This document shows, in pieces, positions 15,410-25,161 of a stretch of DNA of 64,000 nucleotides (its first letter is position 1; every line of letters starts with the position of its first letter). Source of the stretch: Emticicia sp. CRIBPO (GTDB lineage Bacteria; Bacteroidota; Bacteroidia; Cytophagales; Spirosomataceae); assembly GCF_009905725.1 (NCBI RefSeq), contig NZ_JAAAKV010000001.1, positions 434,001 through 498,000 of the forward strand, in the 5' to 3' direction. Under the pieces are notes generated by a model. The model had not been told where the DNA came from. It was given only the letters and a program-made list of their open reading frames with translations, and made no database searches. Position numbers and translations under genes: made by a program.

Positions 15410-17278
15410 ATGAATTATTTATCTGCTGAAAATATCAGTCGTAACCTGGGTGAAAGATGGCTGTTTAAAGAACTGACCTTCGGTGTCCTGCAGGGCGAAA
15501 AAGTAGCCCTGATCGGATCAAACGGTTGCGGCAAATCCTCTTTACTGGACATTATCAGCGGCAAAGTGCAGCCAGACGGCGGTGTGGTCAGCATCAGAAA
15601 GGATATCCGTGTAGGTTATCTGGACCAGAACCCGGAGTTCCAGGCCAGCAAAACGGTCCTGGAAACCATTTTCTATGCTGAAAACGAAATCACACAGGCC
15701 CTTAAAAACTACGAAATATCGATAGAAACCGGCAACGACGACTTGCTTTCTAAAAGCATCGAAACGCTGGATGCCCTCAACGGCTGGGATTATGAAGCCA
15801 AAGTAAAGCAGATCCTGGGTAAACTGGGCGTGCATGATTTCGAAAAACTGATGGGTGAACTGTCAGGAGGACAACAAAAAAGGGTCTCACTGGCTAAGTT
15901 GCTGATCGAAGAACCGGACTTTATCATTCTCGATGAGCCTACCAACCACCTGGACCTTGACACGATCGAATGGCTGGAAGGTTACTTATCTACTTCGAAT
16001 ACTACATTATTACTGGTGACTCACGACAGGTACTTCCTGGATAAGGTCTGTAACCGTATCATGGAGCTGTCTAATAACCAGATCTATAAATATACAGGTA
16101 ATTATGCCTATTACCTGGAAAAAAAGGCTGAAAGGGAAGAAATGGAAGCCTCAACGATGGAGAAAAACCAGAACCTTCTGAAAAAGGAACTGGAATGGAT
16201 GCGTCGCCAACCCAAGGCCCGTACTACCAAAGCCCAGTACCGTATTGATGCCTTTCATGACCTGAAAGACAAAACAACGGGTATCCGTAAAGAAGAGAAG
16301 CTTGAACTGAGCATGAAGTCTGAGCGGATCGGCAATAAGATCATCGAGATCAACCACCTCAGCAAATCCTATAATGGTGTGCCGATCATCAAGGAATTCT
16401 CTTACACCTTCAAGCGTGGGGATAAAATCGGTATCATCGGGAAAAACGGGGCGGGTAAATCTACCTTGCTCAAAATCATTACCGACCTTACCAAACCCGA
16501 CATGGGCAGTGTGGTAAAAGGCGATACCATTAAAATCGGGCACTACTCACAGGAAGGACTTGAATTTAAAGAAGGACAGAAGGTCATTGAAGTGGTGAGG
16601 GAGATTGCGGAGTTTGTCAAAATGAGTGACGGCCGTGAGCTTTCTGTCTCTGCATTCCTTACCTTATTCCTCTTCCCGCCTAAAATGCAGTACAACTACG
16701 TACACAAACTGAGCGGCGGCGAAAAAAGAAGATTACAGTTACTTAAAATACTGGTTCAGAATCCTAACTTCCTGATCCTGGATGAGCCTACCAACGACCT
16801 TGACATTGCGACGCTGAACGTCCTGGAAGACTTCCTCGAGGCTTTCGGAGGCTGCCTGCTGGTGGTTTCTCACGACAGGTACTTCATGGACCGCATCGTA
16901 GACCATATCTTTGCATTTGAAGGAGACGGTTATATCAAGGACTTCCCGGGTAATTACACCGAATACAGGTTCTGGAAAGATGAAAACGCCGAAGGAAAGC
17001 AAAAATCCGGTTCGAAAAAAGCGGAGCTTCCTGAGCCTGAACCTGAAATTGTTCAGAAAACAGAGAAAAGAAAGCTGAGTTTCAAAGAACAAAAGGAATT
17101 TGAAACCCTTGAAAAAGACATTCAAAAGCTGGAAAATCTCAAAGCAGACCTTGCCGTTAAACTCAGCGAAGGCACCCTTTCCCATACAGAAATCAACGCT
17201 CTGGGCATTGAACTGAAAAAGATCACAGACGAACTGGAAGAAAAAGAATTCAGGTGGCTGGAACTATCCGAGGCCTGA
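15410..17278 (+). CDS. ABC-F family ATPase (Uup-like)
   Basis: This 622-residue soluble protein has two ABC ATPase domains and no membrane segments. Walker A motifs are GSNGCGKSS (about 36-44) and GKNGAGKST (near 343). ABC signatures are LSGGQQKR and LSGGEKRR, and Walker B segments are IILDEPTNHLDL and LILDEPTNDLDI. A charged coiled-coil tail (about 555-618) follows, as in Uup. ABC-F proteins act on the ribosome or, for Uup, in genome stability and ribosome quality. It is monocistronic. No sign of an antibiotic-resistance subtype is apparent. Confidence 0.88.
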   Translation: MNYLSAENISRNLGERWLFKELTFGVLQGEKVALIGSNGCGKSSLLDIISGKVQPDGGVVSIRKDIRVGYLDQNPEFQASKTVLETIFYAENEITQALKNYEISIETGNDDLLSKSIETLDALNGWDYEAKVKQILGKLGVHDFEKLMGELSGGQQKRVSLAKLLIEEPDFIILDEPTNHLDLDTIEWLEGYLSTSNTTLLLVTHDRYFLDKVCNRIMELSNNQIYKYTGNYAYYLEKKAEREEMEASTMEKNQNLLKKELEWMRRQPKARTTKAQYRIDAFHDLKDKTTGIRKEEKLELSMKSERIGNKIIEINHLSKSYNGVPIIKEFSYTFKRGDKIGIIGKNGAGKSTLLKIITDLTKPDMGSVVKGDTIKIGHYSQEGLEFKEGQKVIEVVREIAEFVKMSDGRELSVSAFLTLFLFPPKMQYNYVHKLSGGEKRRLQLLKILVQNPNFLILDEPTNDLDIATLNVLEDFLEAFGGCLLVVSHDRYFMDRIVDHIFAFEGDGYIKDFPGNYTEYRFWKDENAEGKQKSGSKKAELPEPEPEIVQKTEKRKLSFKEQKEFETLEKDIQKLENLKADLAVKLSEGTLSHTEINALGIELKKITDELEEKEFRWLELSEA

Positions 17279-17529
17279 TTAACGTAATATAGATAACCAC
17301 CGGAAGATGGCTGCGGCTGTTTTCCGGTTTCCTTAATTACATTAAACATATTTTTAAACCTGTCCGGAATGGCCTTTGAATAGGCACAGGAAAGAGAAGG
17401 AACTTCCTTCCCTCCATGCCTTCCCGTCTTTTTGTAAACATCAATAATTTAAGAGGTAGTACGGTTCTCAACTATTTCTGTATTATATTTACAACCATTC
17501 GGGTTATCCCATAGAATTAACTAAAAGCA

Positions 17530-18165
17530 ATGAATCAAATCCTTGAGTTTTTTAATTATCTGTTGAATTCTGAAGAAATTATACGAACAGGCGGTCTTAT
17601 TGCTATTTTATTGATTGTTTATATTGAAAACGGCCTTTTTTTCGGGTTCTTTCTTCCGGGCGACTACCTCCTGTTTCTCTCAGGGGTCTTTTGCTCAACA
17701 GAACTTCTGGATGTACCAATTTCGTTGCTCCTGAGCACCGTTTTCATTGCTGCGGTGCTGGGTTGTCTCACCGGCTATATTTCAGGGAGGTTTTTCGGGG
17801 ATACGATTGAAAACAAAAAAGATTCGCTGTTTTTCAAGAAGAAATATGTGGAAAACACCCGTAAATACTTTGAAAAATACGGAAGCCGTACCCTGATCAT
17901 TGCCAGATTCCTTCCGATCATCCGGACCTTCGCTCCTATCCTGGCCGGCCTTGTCAAAATGAATTTCTTCCAGTTTAGCCTATATAACCTGATCGGTGGA
18001 GCCATATGGGTACTTGCCCTTGTAGGTGGTGGCTACTTACTGGGTGAACGGTATCCCGGCATCATCAATTACGTGGAATACATCATCGGCTTTTTCCTGC
18101 TGATTACCACCATTACCGTCATCCGTGGCTACCTGAACGCCAAAAAAGAAATGGATACCCTTTAA
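17530..18165 (+). CDS. DedA/VTT-family membrane protein
   Basis: The 211-residue protein has about five to six membrane helices and DedA family marks: the ENGLFFGFFLPGD segment near 36-48, FEKYGSRTLIIARF near 116-129 and RTFAPILAG near 134-142, with the conserved arginines. DedA proteins are likely phospholipid (undecaprenyl- or PE/PG-type) flippases in the inner membrane. It runs towards the LpxH gene, and the two stop codons overlap by 4 bases. Confidence 0.88.
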   Translation: MNQILEFFNYLLNSEEIIRTGGLIAILLIVYIENGLFFGFFLPGDYLLFLSGVFCSTELLDVPISLLLSTVFIAAVLGCLTGYISGRFFGDTIENKKDSLFFKKKYVENTRKYFEKYGSRTLIIARFLPIIRTFAPILAGLVKMNFFQFSLYNLIGGAIWVLALVGGGYLLGERYPGIINYVEYIIGFFLLITTITVIRGYLNAKKEMDTL

Positions 18166-18938
18166 GCCCGGAAATCCAGGAGCCTCAGATCATCTCCGTC
18201 AAATTCGGCATACGAATTAAACACGATCCAGTCTCCCAGGTTAACATACCGGCTGTTTTCAGCGACTTGCAGGTCCAGTTTATAATGCCTGTGCCCGAAA
18301 ACATAGTAATCATGCGGTTCAGCCGCATTGATTTCCTGGCAGTATTTAAACAGAATCTCTTTCTCAGGCGACTCATACGTATAGTTATCACCTTCTTTTT
18401 CATGCTTTTTCCAGCTGTTCTGAGCCCAGGTATTGCCCAGGAATATCCCCAGGTTCGGGTGCATGATCCTGCCGAATAAAAACCTGCAGAGCTTATTTTC
18501 AAATATTTTTTTCAGAAACTTATAGGCATAATCTCCGGGGCCAAGGCCGTCTCCATGGCCTACCATCAGCTTTTTACCGTTGATGAGATATTGCTGTGGC
18601 TCACGGTACACATTTGCCCCGAGTTCTACCTTAAAGTAGTCGTACATCCACATGTCGTGATTACCCGAAAATATGATTATTTCGATACCAAGGTCTGATA
18701 ACTCAGCTATTTTACCTAATAACCTTACATAGCCTTTCGGCACCGTCTGACGGTATTCAAACCAGAAATCGAAGAGATCACCGCATAAGAAGACCACTTG
18801 TGCATCAGCCTTAACGGTGTCGAGCCAGCGGCAGACGTTCTTTTCACGAATAAGACTTTTCCGGTGATCCGGAGCCCCGAGATGGAAGTCAGAAGCAAAA
18901 TACACTTTCTTACCGGGGGCCAGCTGAATTGTTTCCAA
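18162..18938 (-). CDS. lpxH: UDP-2,3-diacylglucosamine diphosphatase (LpxH-type)
   Basis: This is a calcineurin-like metallophosphoesterase with the motifs SDFHLG, GDLFDFW, GNHD, GHGDG and GHRHY in order. The pattern fits LpxH, which removes UMP to make lipid X in lipid A synthesis at the membrane. I choose a TTG start at 18938 (ETIQLAPGKK follows), giving 258 residues. The in-frame GTG at 18998 lies upstream of a promoter (18960-18992) and would not be transcribed from it. The longer form adds 20 non-conserved residues. Confidence 0.82.
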   Translation of the reverse strand: METIQLAPGKKVYFASDFHLGAPDHRKSLIREKNVCRWLDTVKADAQVVFLCGDLFDFWFEYRQTVPKGYVRLLGKIAELSDLGIEIIIFSGNHDMWMYDYFKVELGANVYREPQQYLINGKKLMVGHGDGLGPGDYAYKFLKKIFENKLCRFLFGRIMHPNLGIFLGNTWAQNSWKKHEKEGDNYTYESPEKEILFKYCQEINAAEPHDYYVFGHRHYKLDLQVAENSRYVNLGDWIVFNSYAEFDGDDLRLLDFRA

Positions 18939-18959
18939 ATAATTATTTTTAATAATTCT

Positions 18960-18992
18960 CAAAATTAATATTCTAAACCGGCAAATACCCAA
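18960..18992 (-). promoter_or_regulatory. Promoter of the lpxH-type gene
   Basis: On the minus strand TTG (18990-18992), 22 bases and TAATTTTG (18960-18967) fit the Bacteroidota promoter. It lies about 20 bases before the TTG start at 18938 and argues against the upstream GTG. Confidence 0.5.
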
Positions 18993-19096
18993 AAACACGT
19001 TTTAAAAATATTTTTTCTCTCAATTCTAAAGTTTTTTTCAAAAGATTATTCTTTTGGTTTATATTTACATCTCAACTATTAATTACGACATTCAAT

Positions 19097-19474
19097 ATGC
19101 CAACACCAAACAGAGTTCTCATAGCAGAGGATAGTTCAGTTATTCAAAATCTGGTCAAAAAAATTCTTGAGTTTCAGAATTTCGAGATCACTGCAGTTAA
19201 AAACGGAGAACAGGTATTGCAATTACTTCAAAAAGAAAACTTTGATCTGATCCTTCTGGATATCAATATGCCGGTTATGGATGGTATGGACTGTGTGAAA
19301 GCCATCAGAGGCCTTGACGACAAAGCCAAATCCGAAATTCCGGTAGTAGCCATCACCGGTAACGCCAGAAATTACTCAGAAGAAGAATTCAAAGAAGCAG
19401 GATTTAATGAAATTCTGATGAAACCGCTAAACTTTGACAGACTGGTTCTTGTCGTTAAAGGTTTAACAGAGTAA
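19097..19474 (+). CDS. Stand-alone CheY-like receiver
   Basis: The 125-residue protein is one receiver domain. It has an acidic pair ED at 11-12, the phospho-acceptor Asp-55 in LILLDINMP, a conserved Thr in AITGNAR and Lys in LMKPLNF. It has no output domain, so it must act through protein contacts or phosphotransfer, and no kinase is nearby. The MBL gene starts 12 bases after its stop and a nuclease follows that, so the three are likely one transcript. Whether it controls those enzymes is unknown. Confidence 0.85.
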   Translation: MPTPNRVLIAEDSSVIQNLVKKILEFQNFEITAVKNGEQVLQLLQKENFDLILLDINMPVMDGMDCVKAIRGLDDKAKSEIPVVAITGNARNYSEEEFKEAGFNEILMKPLNFDRLVLVVKGLTE

Positions 19475-19486
19475 TTATCTTTTTGC

Positions 19487-20251
19487 ATGCAGGTTACATT
19501 TCTAGGAACCGGAACTTCATCAGGTGTGCCTGTATTAACCTGTCATTGCGAGGTTTGCAGATCAATTGACTTCAGAGATAAGAGAATGAGGGTCTCAGTG
19601 TTGATTGAAACGGAAGGCAAGTCTTTCGTCATCGACACTGGCCCGGATTTCAGACAACAGGCTCTCAACCAGAGAATTGAGAAAATTGATGCGGTAATCT
19701 TTACCCATGAACACAAAGATCATACAGCAGGATTGGACGACATCCGTCCGTACAATTATCTCAGTGGCAAAAAATACCTTAAAATTTACGCCCATCAAAG
19801 GGTCCTGACCCAACTCAAACAGGAGTTTCATTACGCATTTCTCGAAAATTCTTACCCGGGTGTTCCTTTGCTGGAAACCATCCCCATTACCGGCGAACCT
19901 TTTGATATTGAAGGAGTCAGGATCATTCCCATTCAGGTGATGCACCTTAATCTTCCCGTGTTAGGCTTCAGGATCAATGATTTCACGTATATTACTGACG
20001 CCAACTACATCAGTGATGAAGAGCTCGAAAAAATCAGGGGCTCAAAAGTGGTCGTTCTGAATGCTCTGCAACGCAGCAAACACATCTCGCATTTTAACCT
20101 TGAAGAAGCCCTGGAAGTGGCCGGGAAGATCAATGCAGAACATACCTACTTTACCCACATAAGTCATAAACTGGGACTTCACAGAGAAGTTGAAACAGAA
20201 TTACCTCCCAATGTGTTTATAGCTTATGATGGTCTGACAATCCAGCTGTAA
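19487..20251 (+). CDS. PhnP-like MBL-fold phosphodiesterase
   Basis: The 254-residue protein is a metallo-beta-lactamase-fold hydrolase with the metal motif HEHKDH (THEHKDHTAGLDDIRP, near 66-81), later metal His and Asp residues (ITDANY, YFTHISHKLG) and a zinc-binding CHCEVC near the N-terminus. This combination resembles PhnP and related cyclic phosphodiesterases. No phosphonate genes are nearby, so the in vivo substrate is open. It lies between the receiver gene (12 bases) and the VRR-NUC gene (3 bases). Confidence 0.85.
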   Translation: MQVTFLGTGTSSGVPVLTCHCEVCRSIDFRDKRMRVSVLIETEGKSFVIDTGPDFRQQALNQRIEKIDAVIFTHEHKDHTAGLDDIRPYNYLSGKKYLKIYAHQRVLTQLKQEFHYAFLENSYPGVPLLETIPITGEPFDIEGVRIIPIQVMHLNLPVLGFRINDFTYITDANYISDEELEKIRGSKVVVLNALQRSKHISHFNLEEALEVAGKINAEHTYFTHISHKLGLHREVETELPPNVFIAYDGLTIQL

Positions 20252-20254
20252 GCC

Positions 20255-21916
20255 ATGGCAGAGAAACCGGAGCTCGCTCCCAAATATTACCTCGAATATT
20301 TCAATTATCTTCTGGATTTTGTTCAGGAAAAATACAAAAACATCCTGAATCATGAAGAATGGAAATTCCTCAGAAAATACTATTGCCTGAGTGAGGACGC
20401 TCAATGCCTTTTTATCAGGTTTACCAACAGGAAAGGCCTGTTTTTCAAAACAGACAGCATCAGATACCAGGAGCTCAGCAATATCCCGGAAGTGATAGAA
20501 GACCTTAAGAAAAGGGAGTTTATTGAAGCCCTCGACCCTCAGAAACACCAGCTGCACCTCAAAGACATCATCGGGATACTCACCAAAGCAGACCTGATCA
20601 GCATTTTCGGGCTCAATGCTTTCAAAAATCTGAAAAGGGAAGCCCTCGATGACCTGGTCATGGAAAAGTTTGAACCGGAAGATATCATTGAGACGATCGC
20701 TGAGCGGGTGGCAGTGGTTAAAGTCAATTTTGAGTTTGAAGTAGCTTTCCTTCGTTACCTTTTCTTCGGTAACCGGTCGATGGACATGACGGAGTTTGTC
20801 GTGCGGGACCTTGGTTTTGTACAATATTACGGACACAATGACGACCAGCTGGTAGCCCGGTTTAACACCCGCAAAGACGCCGACGACAAATGGCTGATCA
20901 CCGACCAGCATGAGATATTCAGCACCTTAAAAGATGAACTGGAGCCCCCTGCCCTGTTTGACTGGTTCCTGACCCTCAATGATTCCATCAAAAACCTGAG
21001 TGAGATAGCCCTGCCGGGTTATGAACGCCTGATCCTGAAAATCGGGCAGCACTTTGAAAGGAAAAAGCATTACGAGCTGGCCATCGAAACTTTTGAGTTT
21101 ACTTCCATTGCCCCTTCGCGTGAAAGAAGGGTCAGGTGTTTTCAGAAGCTCGGTAAGATGGAAGAAGCCCTGGCCATTTGCCAGACCATGCTCCAGACCT
21201 ATCAGAATGCAGACGAGCGTTTTTTTGCAGAAGATTTTATCAGGATACAGTCAGAGAAAAAGACACGGAACAAGAAAAGCACCACCACCTGGCTTCACCT
21301 GTCGGATGAGATTGAGATAGACGGCATGTACAGACACCAGGTAGAGGCCGGGACGATGCAATACTACCTGGACGAGGGTCACAACGCCGCCTTCTCCGAA
21401 AACCACCTCTGGAGGGCTATTTTCGGCCTGATGTTCTGGGAAATCATCTTTGATCCGTCCATCGTCTCTTTTCACCACCCCTTCCAGCGGCGGCCTTCTG
21501 ACCTGCACCTGCCCGACTTCTATGAAAAAACCAAAAGTCAGATTCAGCAACAGCTCAACAGGTTTGAAGAAACCGAAGACCTGATTGAATACCTGCAGGC
21601 CAATTACCACAAAAACATGGGCATTGCCAACCCGTTTGTGGTATGGCTGGATGAGATCTGGGTGATGGTAGAAGCCGCGGTAACCAAACTGGGAATAACC
21701 CGTCTCAGGCTGATCCTGGAAAGGATAGCGGAAAACATCGTGGAGAACTCACGGGGTTTACCCGACCTTTTTATCTGGAGCGAGTACCATTATGAATTTG
21801 TGGAAGTGAAATCACCTACCGATAACCTGAGCAACCAGCAGCTTTACTGGCTGCGGTATTTTAAAGAAATCGGGGTGAACGCCAAAGTTTTGAGAGTAAA
21901 ATTCAGGAAAGACTAG
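20255..21916 (+). CDS. VRR-NUC (FAN1-like) nuclease
   Basis: The 553-residue protein ends in a PD-(D/E)xK nuclease of the VRR-NUC type: GLPDLFIW, then FVEVKSPTDNLSNQQ, near residues 500-530. The preceding region is helical with a TPR-like segment (about 255-310). The architecture is like FAN1, which cuts 5' flaps and interstrand crosslinks in DNA repair. Bacterial homologues exist but are seldom studied. It is the last gene of the receiver-MBL-nuclease unit, with its start 3 bases after the MBL stop. Activity is inferred from conserved acidic and Lys residues. Confidence 0.82.
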   Translation: MAEKPELAPKYYLEYFNYLLDFVQEKYKNILNHEEWKFLRKYYCLSEDAQCLFIRFTNRKGLFFKTDSIRYQELSNIPEVIEDLKKREFIEALDPQKHQLHLKDIIGILTKADLISIFGLNAFKNLKREALDDLVMEKFEPEDIIETIAERVAVVKVNFEFEVAFLRYLFFGNRSMDMTEFVVRDLGFVQYYGHNDDQLVARFNTRKDADDKWLITDQHEIFSTLKDELEPPALFDWFLTLNDSIKNLSEIALPGYERLILKIGQHFERKKHYELAIETFEFTSIAPSRERRVRCFQKLGKMEEALAICQTMLQTYQNADERFFAEDFIRIQSEKKTRNKKSTTTWLHLSDEIEIDGMYRHQVEAGTMQYYLDEGHNAAFSENHLWRAIFGLMFWEIIFDPSIVSFHHPFQRRPSDLHLPDFYEKTKSQIQQQLNRFEETEDLIEYLQANYHKNMGIANPFVVWLDEIWVMVEAAVTKLGITRLRLILERIAENIVENSRGLPDLFIWSEYHYEFVEVKSPTDNLSNQQLYWLRYFKEIGVNAKVLRVKFRKD

Positions 21917-22067
21917 ATGATTATTTTTAAATATCCGGCTTTAACGAGCTATTAACATATTTTTTCTATGTCTGTTAAAAAAAAATAATAACTTTACATC
22001 CGAAAAGTAACTAGCCGTTGGTGATGTTCGATATTCTTTTTTAAAATTCAAATCAATAACCGAAAAA

Positions 22068-22388
22068 ATGAAAAAAATAATTTTGACTATGGCTTTTGCT
22101 CTTGGGGTAGCGTCAATTTCGAAAGCTCAAACTAAAATTCCACCGGCAGTACAAAAATTGTTACAAAAAAATACCTGTCTTGCCTGCCACAACCCTGACA
22201 ACAGATTAGTAGGACCGGCATACAAAGAGGTAATGAAGCAGAAAAAATATAAGCCGGAAGAAATTGTTGAATTAATCTATAAACCGAATCCTAAAAACTG
22301 GCCTGGCTATCCTCCGATGGCGGCTATGTCACAGGTTCCTAAGGAAGAGGCTGCGATCATCGCAAAATGGATTTCTTCATTGAAATAA
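22068..22388 (+). CDS. Small secreted mono-haem cytochrome c
   Basis: This 106-residue protein has a signal peptide (residues 1-21, ending KAQ) and a class I cytochrome c domain with CLACH near 39-43 and the distal Met in PPMAAMSQVP, so its length and motifs fit the cytochrome c551/552 type. It is a soluble periplasmic electron carrier. A near-consensus TAACTTTA lies in the 150-base upstream region. It is convergent with rplI and separated by a strong bidirectional terminator. Confidence 0.88.
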   Translation: MKKIILTMAFALGVASISKAQTKIPPAVQKLLQKNTCLACHNPDNRLVGPAYKEVMKQKKYKPEEIVELIYKPNPKNWPGYPPMAAMSQVPKEEAAIIAKWISSLK

Positions 22389-22408
22389 TTTCAATAAGAT
22401 AATATATT

Positions 22409-22445
22409 AAAAAAGGCTTCCCGGAAATTCCGGGAAGCCTTTTTA
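22409..22445. terminator. Bidirectional terminator between cytochrome c and rplI
   Basis: A hairpin with 11-base perfect arms starting GGCTTCCCGG (22415-22439, loop AAT) is flanked by an A run (22409-22414) and a T run (22440-22444), so it works as an intrinsic terminator on both strands. Confidence 0.92.
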
Positions 22446-22462
22446 ATGCTTTATGACAGTGA

Positions 22463-22915
22463 TTAAGCTACTACTTCTTCAGCTACTACGCTTACTTTAA
22501 GCTCGTGTTTCACTTCTTTGTGAAGGTCAACAATCGCTTTGTAATCACCTACAAACTTGATGTCATCAACAGTAATTTTCTTACGGTCTACATCGATGCC
22601 TTTCACTGCAAGAGCGTCAGAGATCTGAGTATTGGTAATACGACCGAAGATACGACCGCTTTCACCCACTTTCATAGCGATAGTGATAGGCTCATCACCC
22701 ATTTTCTCAGCCAGATTAAGAGCTTCTGTTTTGATTTTTTCGGCTTTGTGAGCAACCTGCTTAAGGTTCTCAGCCATAATTTTCTTATTTGATTCGGTTG
22801 CCAGAACAGCGAAGCCCTGTGGAATCAAATAATTGCGACCATAACCAGGTTTTACAGAAAGGATGTCATTCTTATAACCAAGGCCGGCAATGTCCGTTTT
22901 TAATATAATGTCCAT
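22463..22915 (-). CDS. rplI: 50S ribosomal protein L9
   Basis: The 150-residue product is L9 of normal length, with the N-terminal 23S rRNA-binding domain (DIAGLGYKNDILSVKPGYGRNYLIPQG is the family signature), a long connecting helix (about 40-75) and a C-terminal domain. It is the third gene of rpsF-rpsR-rplI, a conserved operon. It ends next to the bidirectional terminator. Location is the large ribosomal subunit near L1. Confidence 0.97.
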   Translation of the reverse strand: MDIILKTDIAGLGYKNDILSVKPGYGRNYLIPQGFAVLATESNKKIMAENLKQVAHKAEKIKTEALNLAEKMGDEPITIAMKVGESGRIFGRITNTQISDALAVKGIDVDRKKITVDDIKFVGDYKAIVDLHKEVKHELKVSVVAEEVVA

Positions 22916-22979
22916 TTTAAAATTAATTTTTTGATTGTGAAATGAGGTTCAGCCTTAAGACTGATATGCTCAACAATGC

Positions 22980-23234
22980 TTATTTTAGTCCGTCAGCAAC
23001 ATAAGGCATCAAAGCCAGGTGACGGGCACGCTTGATAGCTGTTGAAACTTTTCTCTGATATTTCAGGCTGTTACCTGACAAACGGCGAGGAAGTATTTTA
23101 CCTTGCTCATTCACAAATTTCAACAAGAAGTTAGGATCTTTGTAATCGATATACTTGATACCCAATTTCTTAAATCTACAATATTTTTTACGTATCTGAT
23201 CTTTACGTTCTACTGGTTCGTTTACTAGTGACAT
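22980..23234 (-). CDS. rpsR: 30S ribosomal protein S18
   Basis: The 84-residue basic protein has the S18 core ([17 protein letters not shown] and [20 protein letters not shown]). It binds S6 and the central domain of 16S rRNA. A single cysteine is present, so there is no zinc-binding Cys set. It lies between rpsF (19 bases upstream) and rplI (64 bases downstream). Confidence 0.97.
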   Translation of the reverse strand: MSLVNEPVERKDQIRKKYCRFKKLGIKYIDYKDPNFLLKFVNEQGKILPRRLSGNSLKYQRKVSTAIKRARHLALMPYVADGLK

Positions 23235-23253
23235 AGTCTTGATTGTTTAAAGT

Positions 23254-23631
23254 TTAAGCATTAGTTTCTGCAGCAGCGGCTGCTTCTTTTTTCTTACCAA
23301 GATTGCCTTTAAGACGACGGATAGAATACTCAACCGCATGCTTGTCCAACTTGGTGGTCAGATAGCGTAGGATACGCTCATCACGCTTGTAGGCAGTTTC
23401 TAATGTAGCGATAAACTCAGGACTAGCCTTGAACTCGAATAACTGATAATAACCCGTAGTTTTATGCTGGATCGGATAAGCTAATTTGCGAAGGCCCCAA
23501 GACTCTTCGTTAACTAGTTCAGCTCCGTTATCAGTCAGCACACTTTTAAATTTGTCAACAGCGTCCTTCATCTGAGCTTCAGATAAAACGGGAGTTAAAA
23601 TGAACACTGTCTCGTACTGGTTTTGAAACAT
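23254..23631 (-). CDS. rpsF: 30S ribosomal protein S6
   Basis: The 125-residue protein has the S6 fold, with [13 protein letters not shown] at the start, [18 protein letters not shown] near 46-63, and an Ala/Glu-rich C-terminal tail common in Bacteroidota S6. It is the first gene of the rpsF-rpsR-rplI operon, driven by the promoter at 23681-23711. In other bacteria S6:S18 can bind its own leader. I see no clear such RNA motif in the roughly 45-base leader. Confidence 0.97.
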   Translation of the reverse strand: MFQNQYETVFILTPVLSEAQMKDAVDKFKSVLTDNGAELVNEESWGLRKLAYPIQHKTTGYYQLFEFKASPEFIATLETAYKRDERILRYLTTKLDKHAVEYSIRRLKGNLGKKKEAAAAAETNA

Positions 23632-23680
23632 CTGATTTGTTAAAATTTAGTTTACAATTCTTTTTCCAAAAAATGGAGTG

Positions 23681-23711
23681 CAAAATTAACCGTTTTTTAC
23701 CTGAAAATCAA
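23681..23711 (-). promoter_or_regulatory. Promoter of rpsF-rpsR-rplI
   Basis: On the minus strand TTG (23709-23711), a 20-base spacer and TAATTTTG (23681-23688), then CACTCC, match the Bacteroidota promoter. The rpmH promoter has the same CACTCC after its -7 element. Confidence 0.7.
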
Positions 23712-23888
23712 ATATCTACCCGAAAATATATGAGATAATTAAAAAACAGGAGCCGGCTCAGAAGAAGAATATTCTAAATCAAACCCGATTTTGTGATAAA
23801 AAAACTATTTTTTTGCACTTAACCTATATTTTATATCAAAAAATGCGAATATACTAACCGCATCATCCGATAATCTAAATTGAGATTT

Positions 23889-23896
23889 TATATTTG
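23889..23896 (+). promoter_or_regulatory. -7 element for pgk
   Basis: TATATTTG matches TAnnTTTG and lies about 50 bases before the pgk ATG. No TTG is seen at the usual spacing. Confidence 0.5.
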
Positions 23897-23946
23897 TTAT
23901 CCTAATTACGAAGCCAATAATTAATTATCTCACTTAAATTGAATTA

Positions 23947-25134
23947 ATGAAAACACTGGATTCTTTTAATTTTTCAGGCAAAAAAGCCTTAGTAAGGGTT
24001 GATTTCAATGTTCCGTTGAATGAAAGACATGAAATTACAGATGATACCCGTATCTCAGCTACCATTCCTACCATAAAGAAAATTCTTGGCGATGGAGGTT
24101 CCTGCATTTTAATGTCGCACCTGGGCAGACCAAAAGACGGTCCTACTGAAAAATACTCTTTGAAACACCTTGTTACTCCACTTTCTATCATTTTGGGAGT
24201 ACCGGTAAAGTTTGCAGATGATTGTATTGGTGAAGCAGCGGCTGAGCTGGCAGCAGGCCTTCAGCCCGGTGAAGTTTTATTGTTGGAAAATCTTCGTTTT
24301 TATAAAGAAGAAGAAAAAGGAAATGTTGAGTTTGCTGAAAAGCTTTCAAAATTAGGAGACGTTTGGGTAAATGACGCTTTCGGTACCGCTCACAGGGCTC
24401 ACGCCTCTACAGCTATTATCGGACAGTTTTTTGAAGACAGGGTGTGTGGCTATGTCATGCAGGCTGAAATCGAAAATGCCCAGCATATCCTTGAAACTGC
24501 AGAGAGACCATTCACCGCTATCATGGGTGGTGCCAAAATATCTGATAAAATCCTGATCATCGAGCGTCTTCTTGACAAAGTGGATAACCTGATCATCGGT
24601 GGCGGTATGACTTATACCTTTACCAAAGCTCAGGGCGGGTCTATCGGAAAATCGCTTCTTGAAGCTGACAAACAGGAGCTTGCTCTTGAAATCATCGAGA
24701 AAGCCAAAGCCAAGGGAGTTAACATAATCATGCCGGTTGACAACGTTTGTGCGGATGATTTCAGCAATGACGCCAACAGACAGATTGTAGCCACCGGTCA
24801 GATCCCTGACGGATGGGAAGGCCTGGACATCGGACCTGAGTCGATCAAGATCTTTGAAGAAGTGATCAGAACTTCAAAAACCATACTTTGGAACGGACCT
24901 ATGGGCGTTTTCGAATTTGAAAACTTTGCCATCGGCACCAACGCTATCGCTAAGGCGGTTGTAAAAGCTACAGAAGAAAACAATGCTTTCTCTCTTATCG
25001 GGGGCGGTGACTCAGCTTCGGCCATCAACAACGCCGGCATGGGTGACAGGGTTTCTTATGTTTCTACAGGTGGCGGAGCATTACTTGAATATATGGAAGG
25101 GAAAGTACTTCCGGGTGTAGCCGCTTTGTCTTAA
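23947..25134 (+). CDS. pgk: Phosphoglycerate kinase
   Basis: The 395-residue enzyme converts 1,3-bisphosphoglycerate and ADP to 3-phosphoglycerate and ATP in glycolysis. Visible family marks are the N-terminal RVDFNVPL, the substrate site SHLGRP (near 58-63), ENLRF, NDAFG(T)[13 protein letters not shown] and the C-terminal nucleotide-binding GGGDSA and STGGGA. Length is normal. It is a single gene in the cytoplasm, followed by a good terminator. Confidence 0.98.
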   Translation: MKTLDSFNFSGKKALVRVDFNVPLNERHEITDDTRISATIPTIKKILGDGGSCILMSHLGRPKDGPTEKYSLKHLVTPLSIILGVPVKFADDCIGEAAAELAAGLQPGEVLLLENLRFYKEEEKGNVEFAEKLSKLGDVWVNDAFGTAHRAHASTAIIGQFFEDRVCGYVMQAEIENAQHILETAERPFTAIMGGAKISDKILIIERLLDKVDNLIIGGGMTYTFTKAQGGSIGKSLLEADKQELALEIIEKAKAKGVNIIMPVDNVCADDFSNDANRQIVATGQIPDGWEGLDIGPESIKIFEEVIRTSKTILWNGPMGVFEFENFAIGTNAIAKAVVKATEENNAFSLIGGGDSASAINNAGMGDRVSYVSTGGGALLEYMEGKVLPGVAALS

Positions 25135-25161
25135 GATTATGATAATACTTATATATTGATT

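Larger units (their letters stand above)
23632..23946. other. Divergent promoter region rpsF / pgk
   Basis: This AT-rich stretch of about 315 bases holds the rpsF promoter (23681-23711, minus) and a TATATTTG -7 element for pgk (23889-23896, plus). I see no coding region or other structure. Confidence 0.7.

Noticed and set aside
20201-20911. Minus-strand open frame of 236 codons
   Set aside because: It overlaps the MBL and VRR-NUC genes, whose proteins have clear motifs, so it is a shadow frame.
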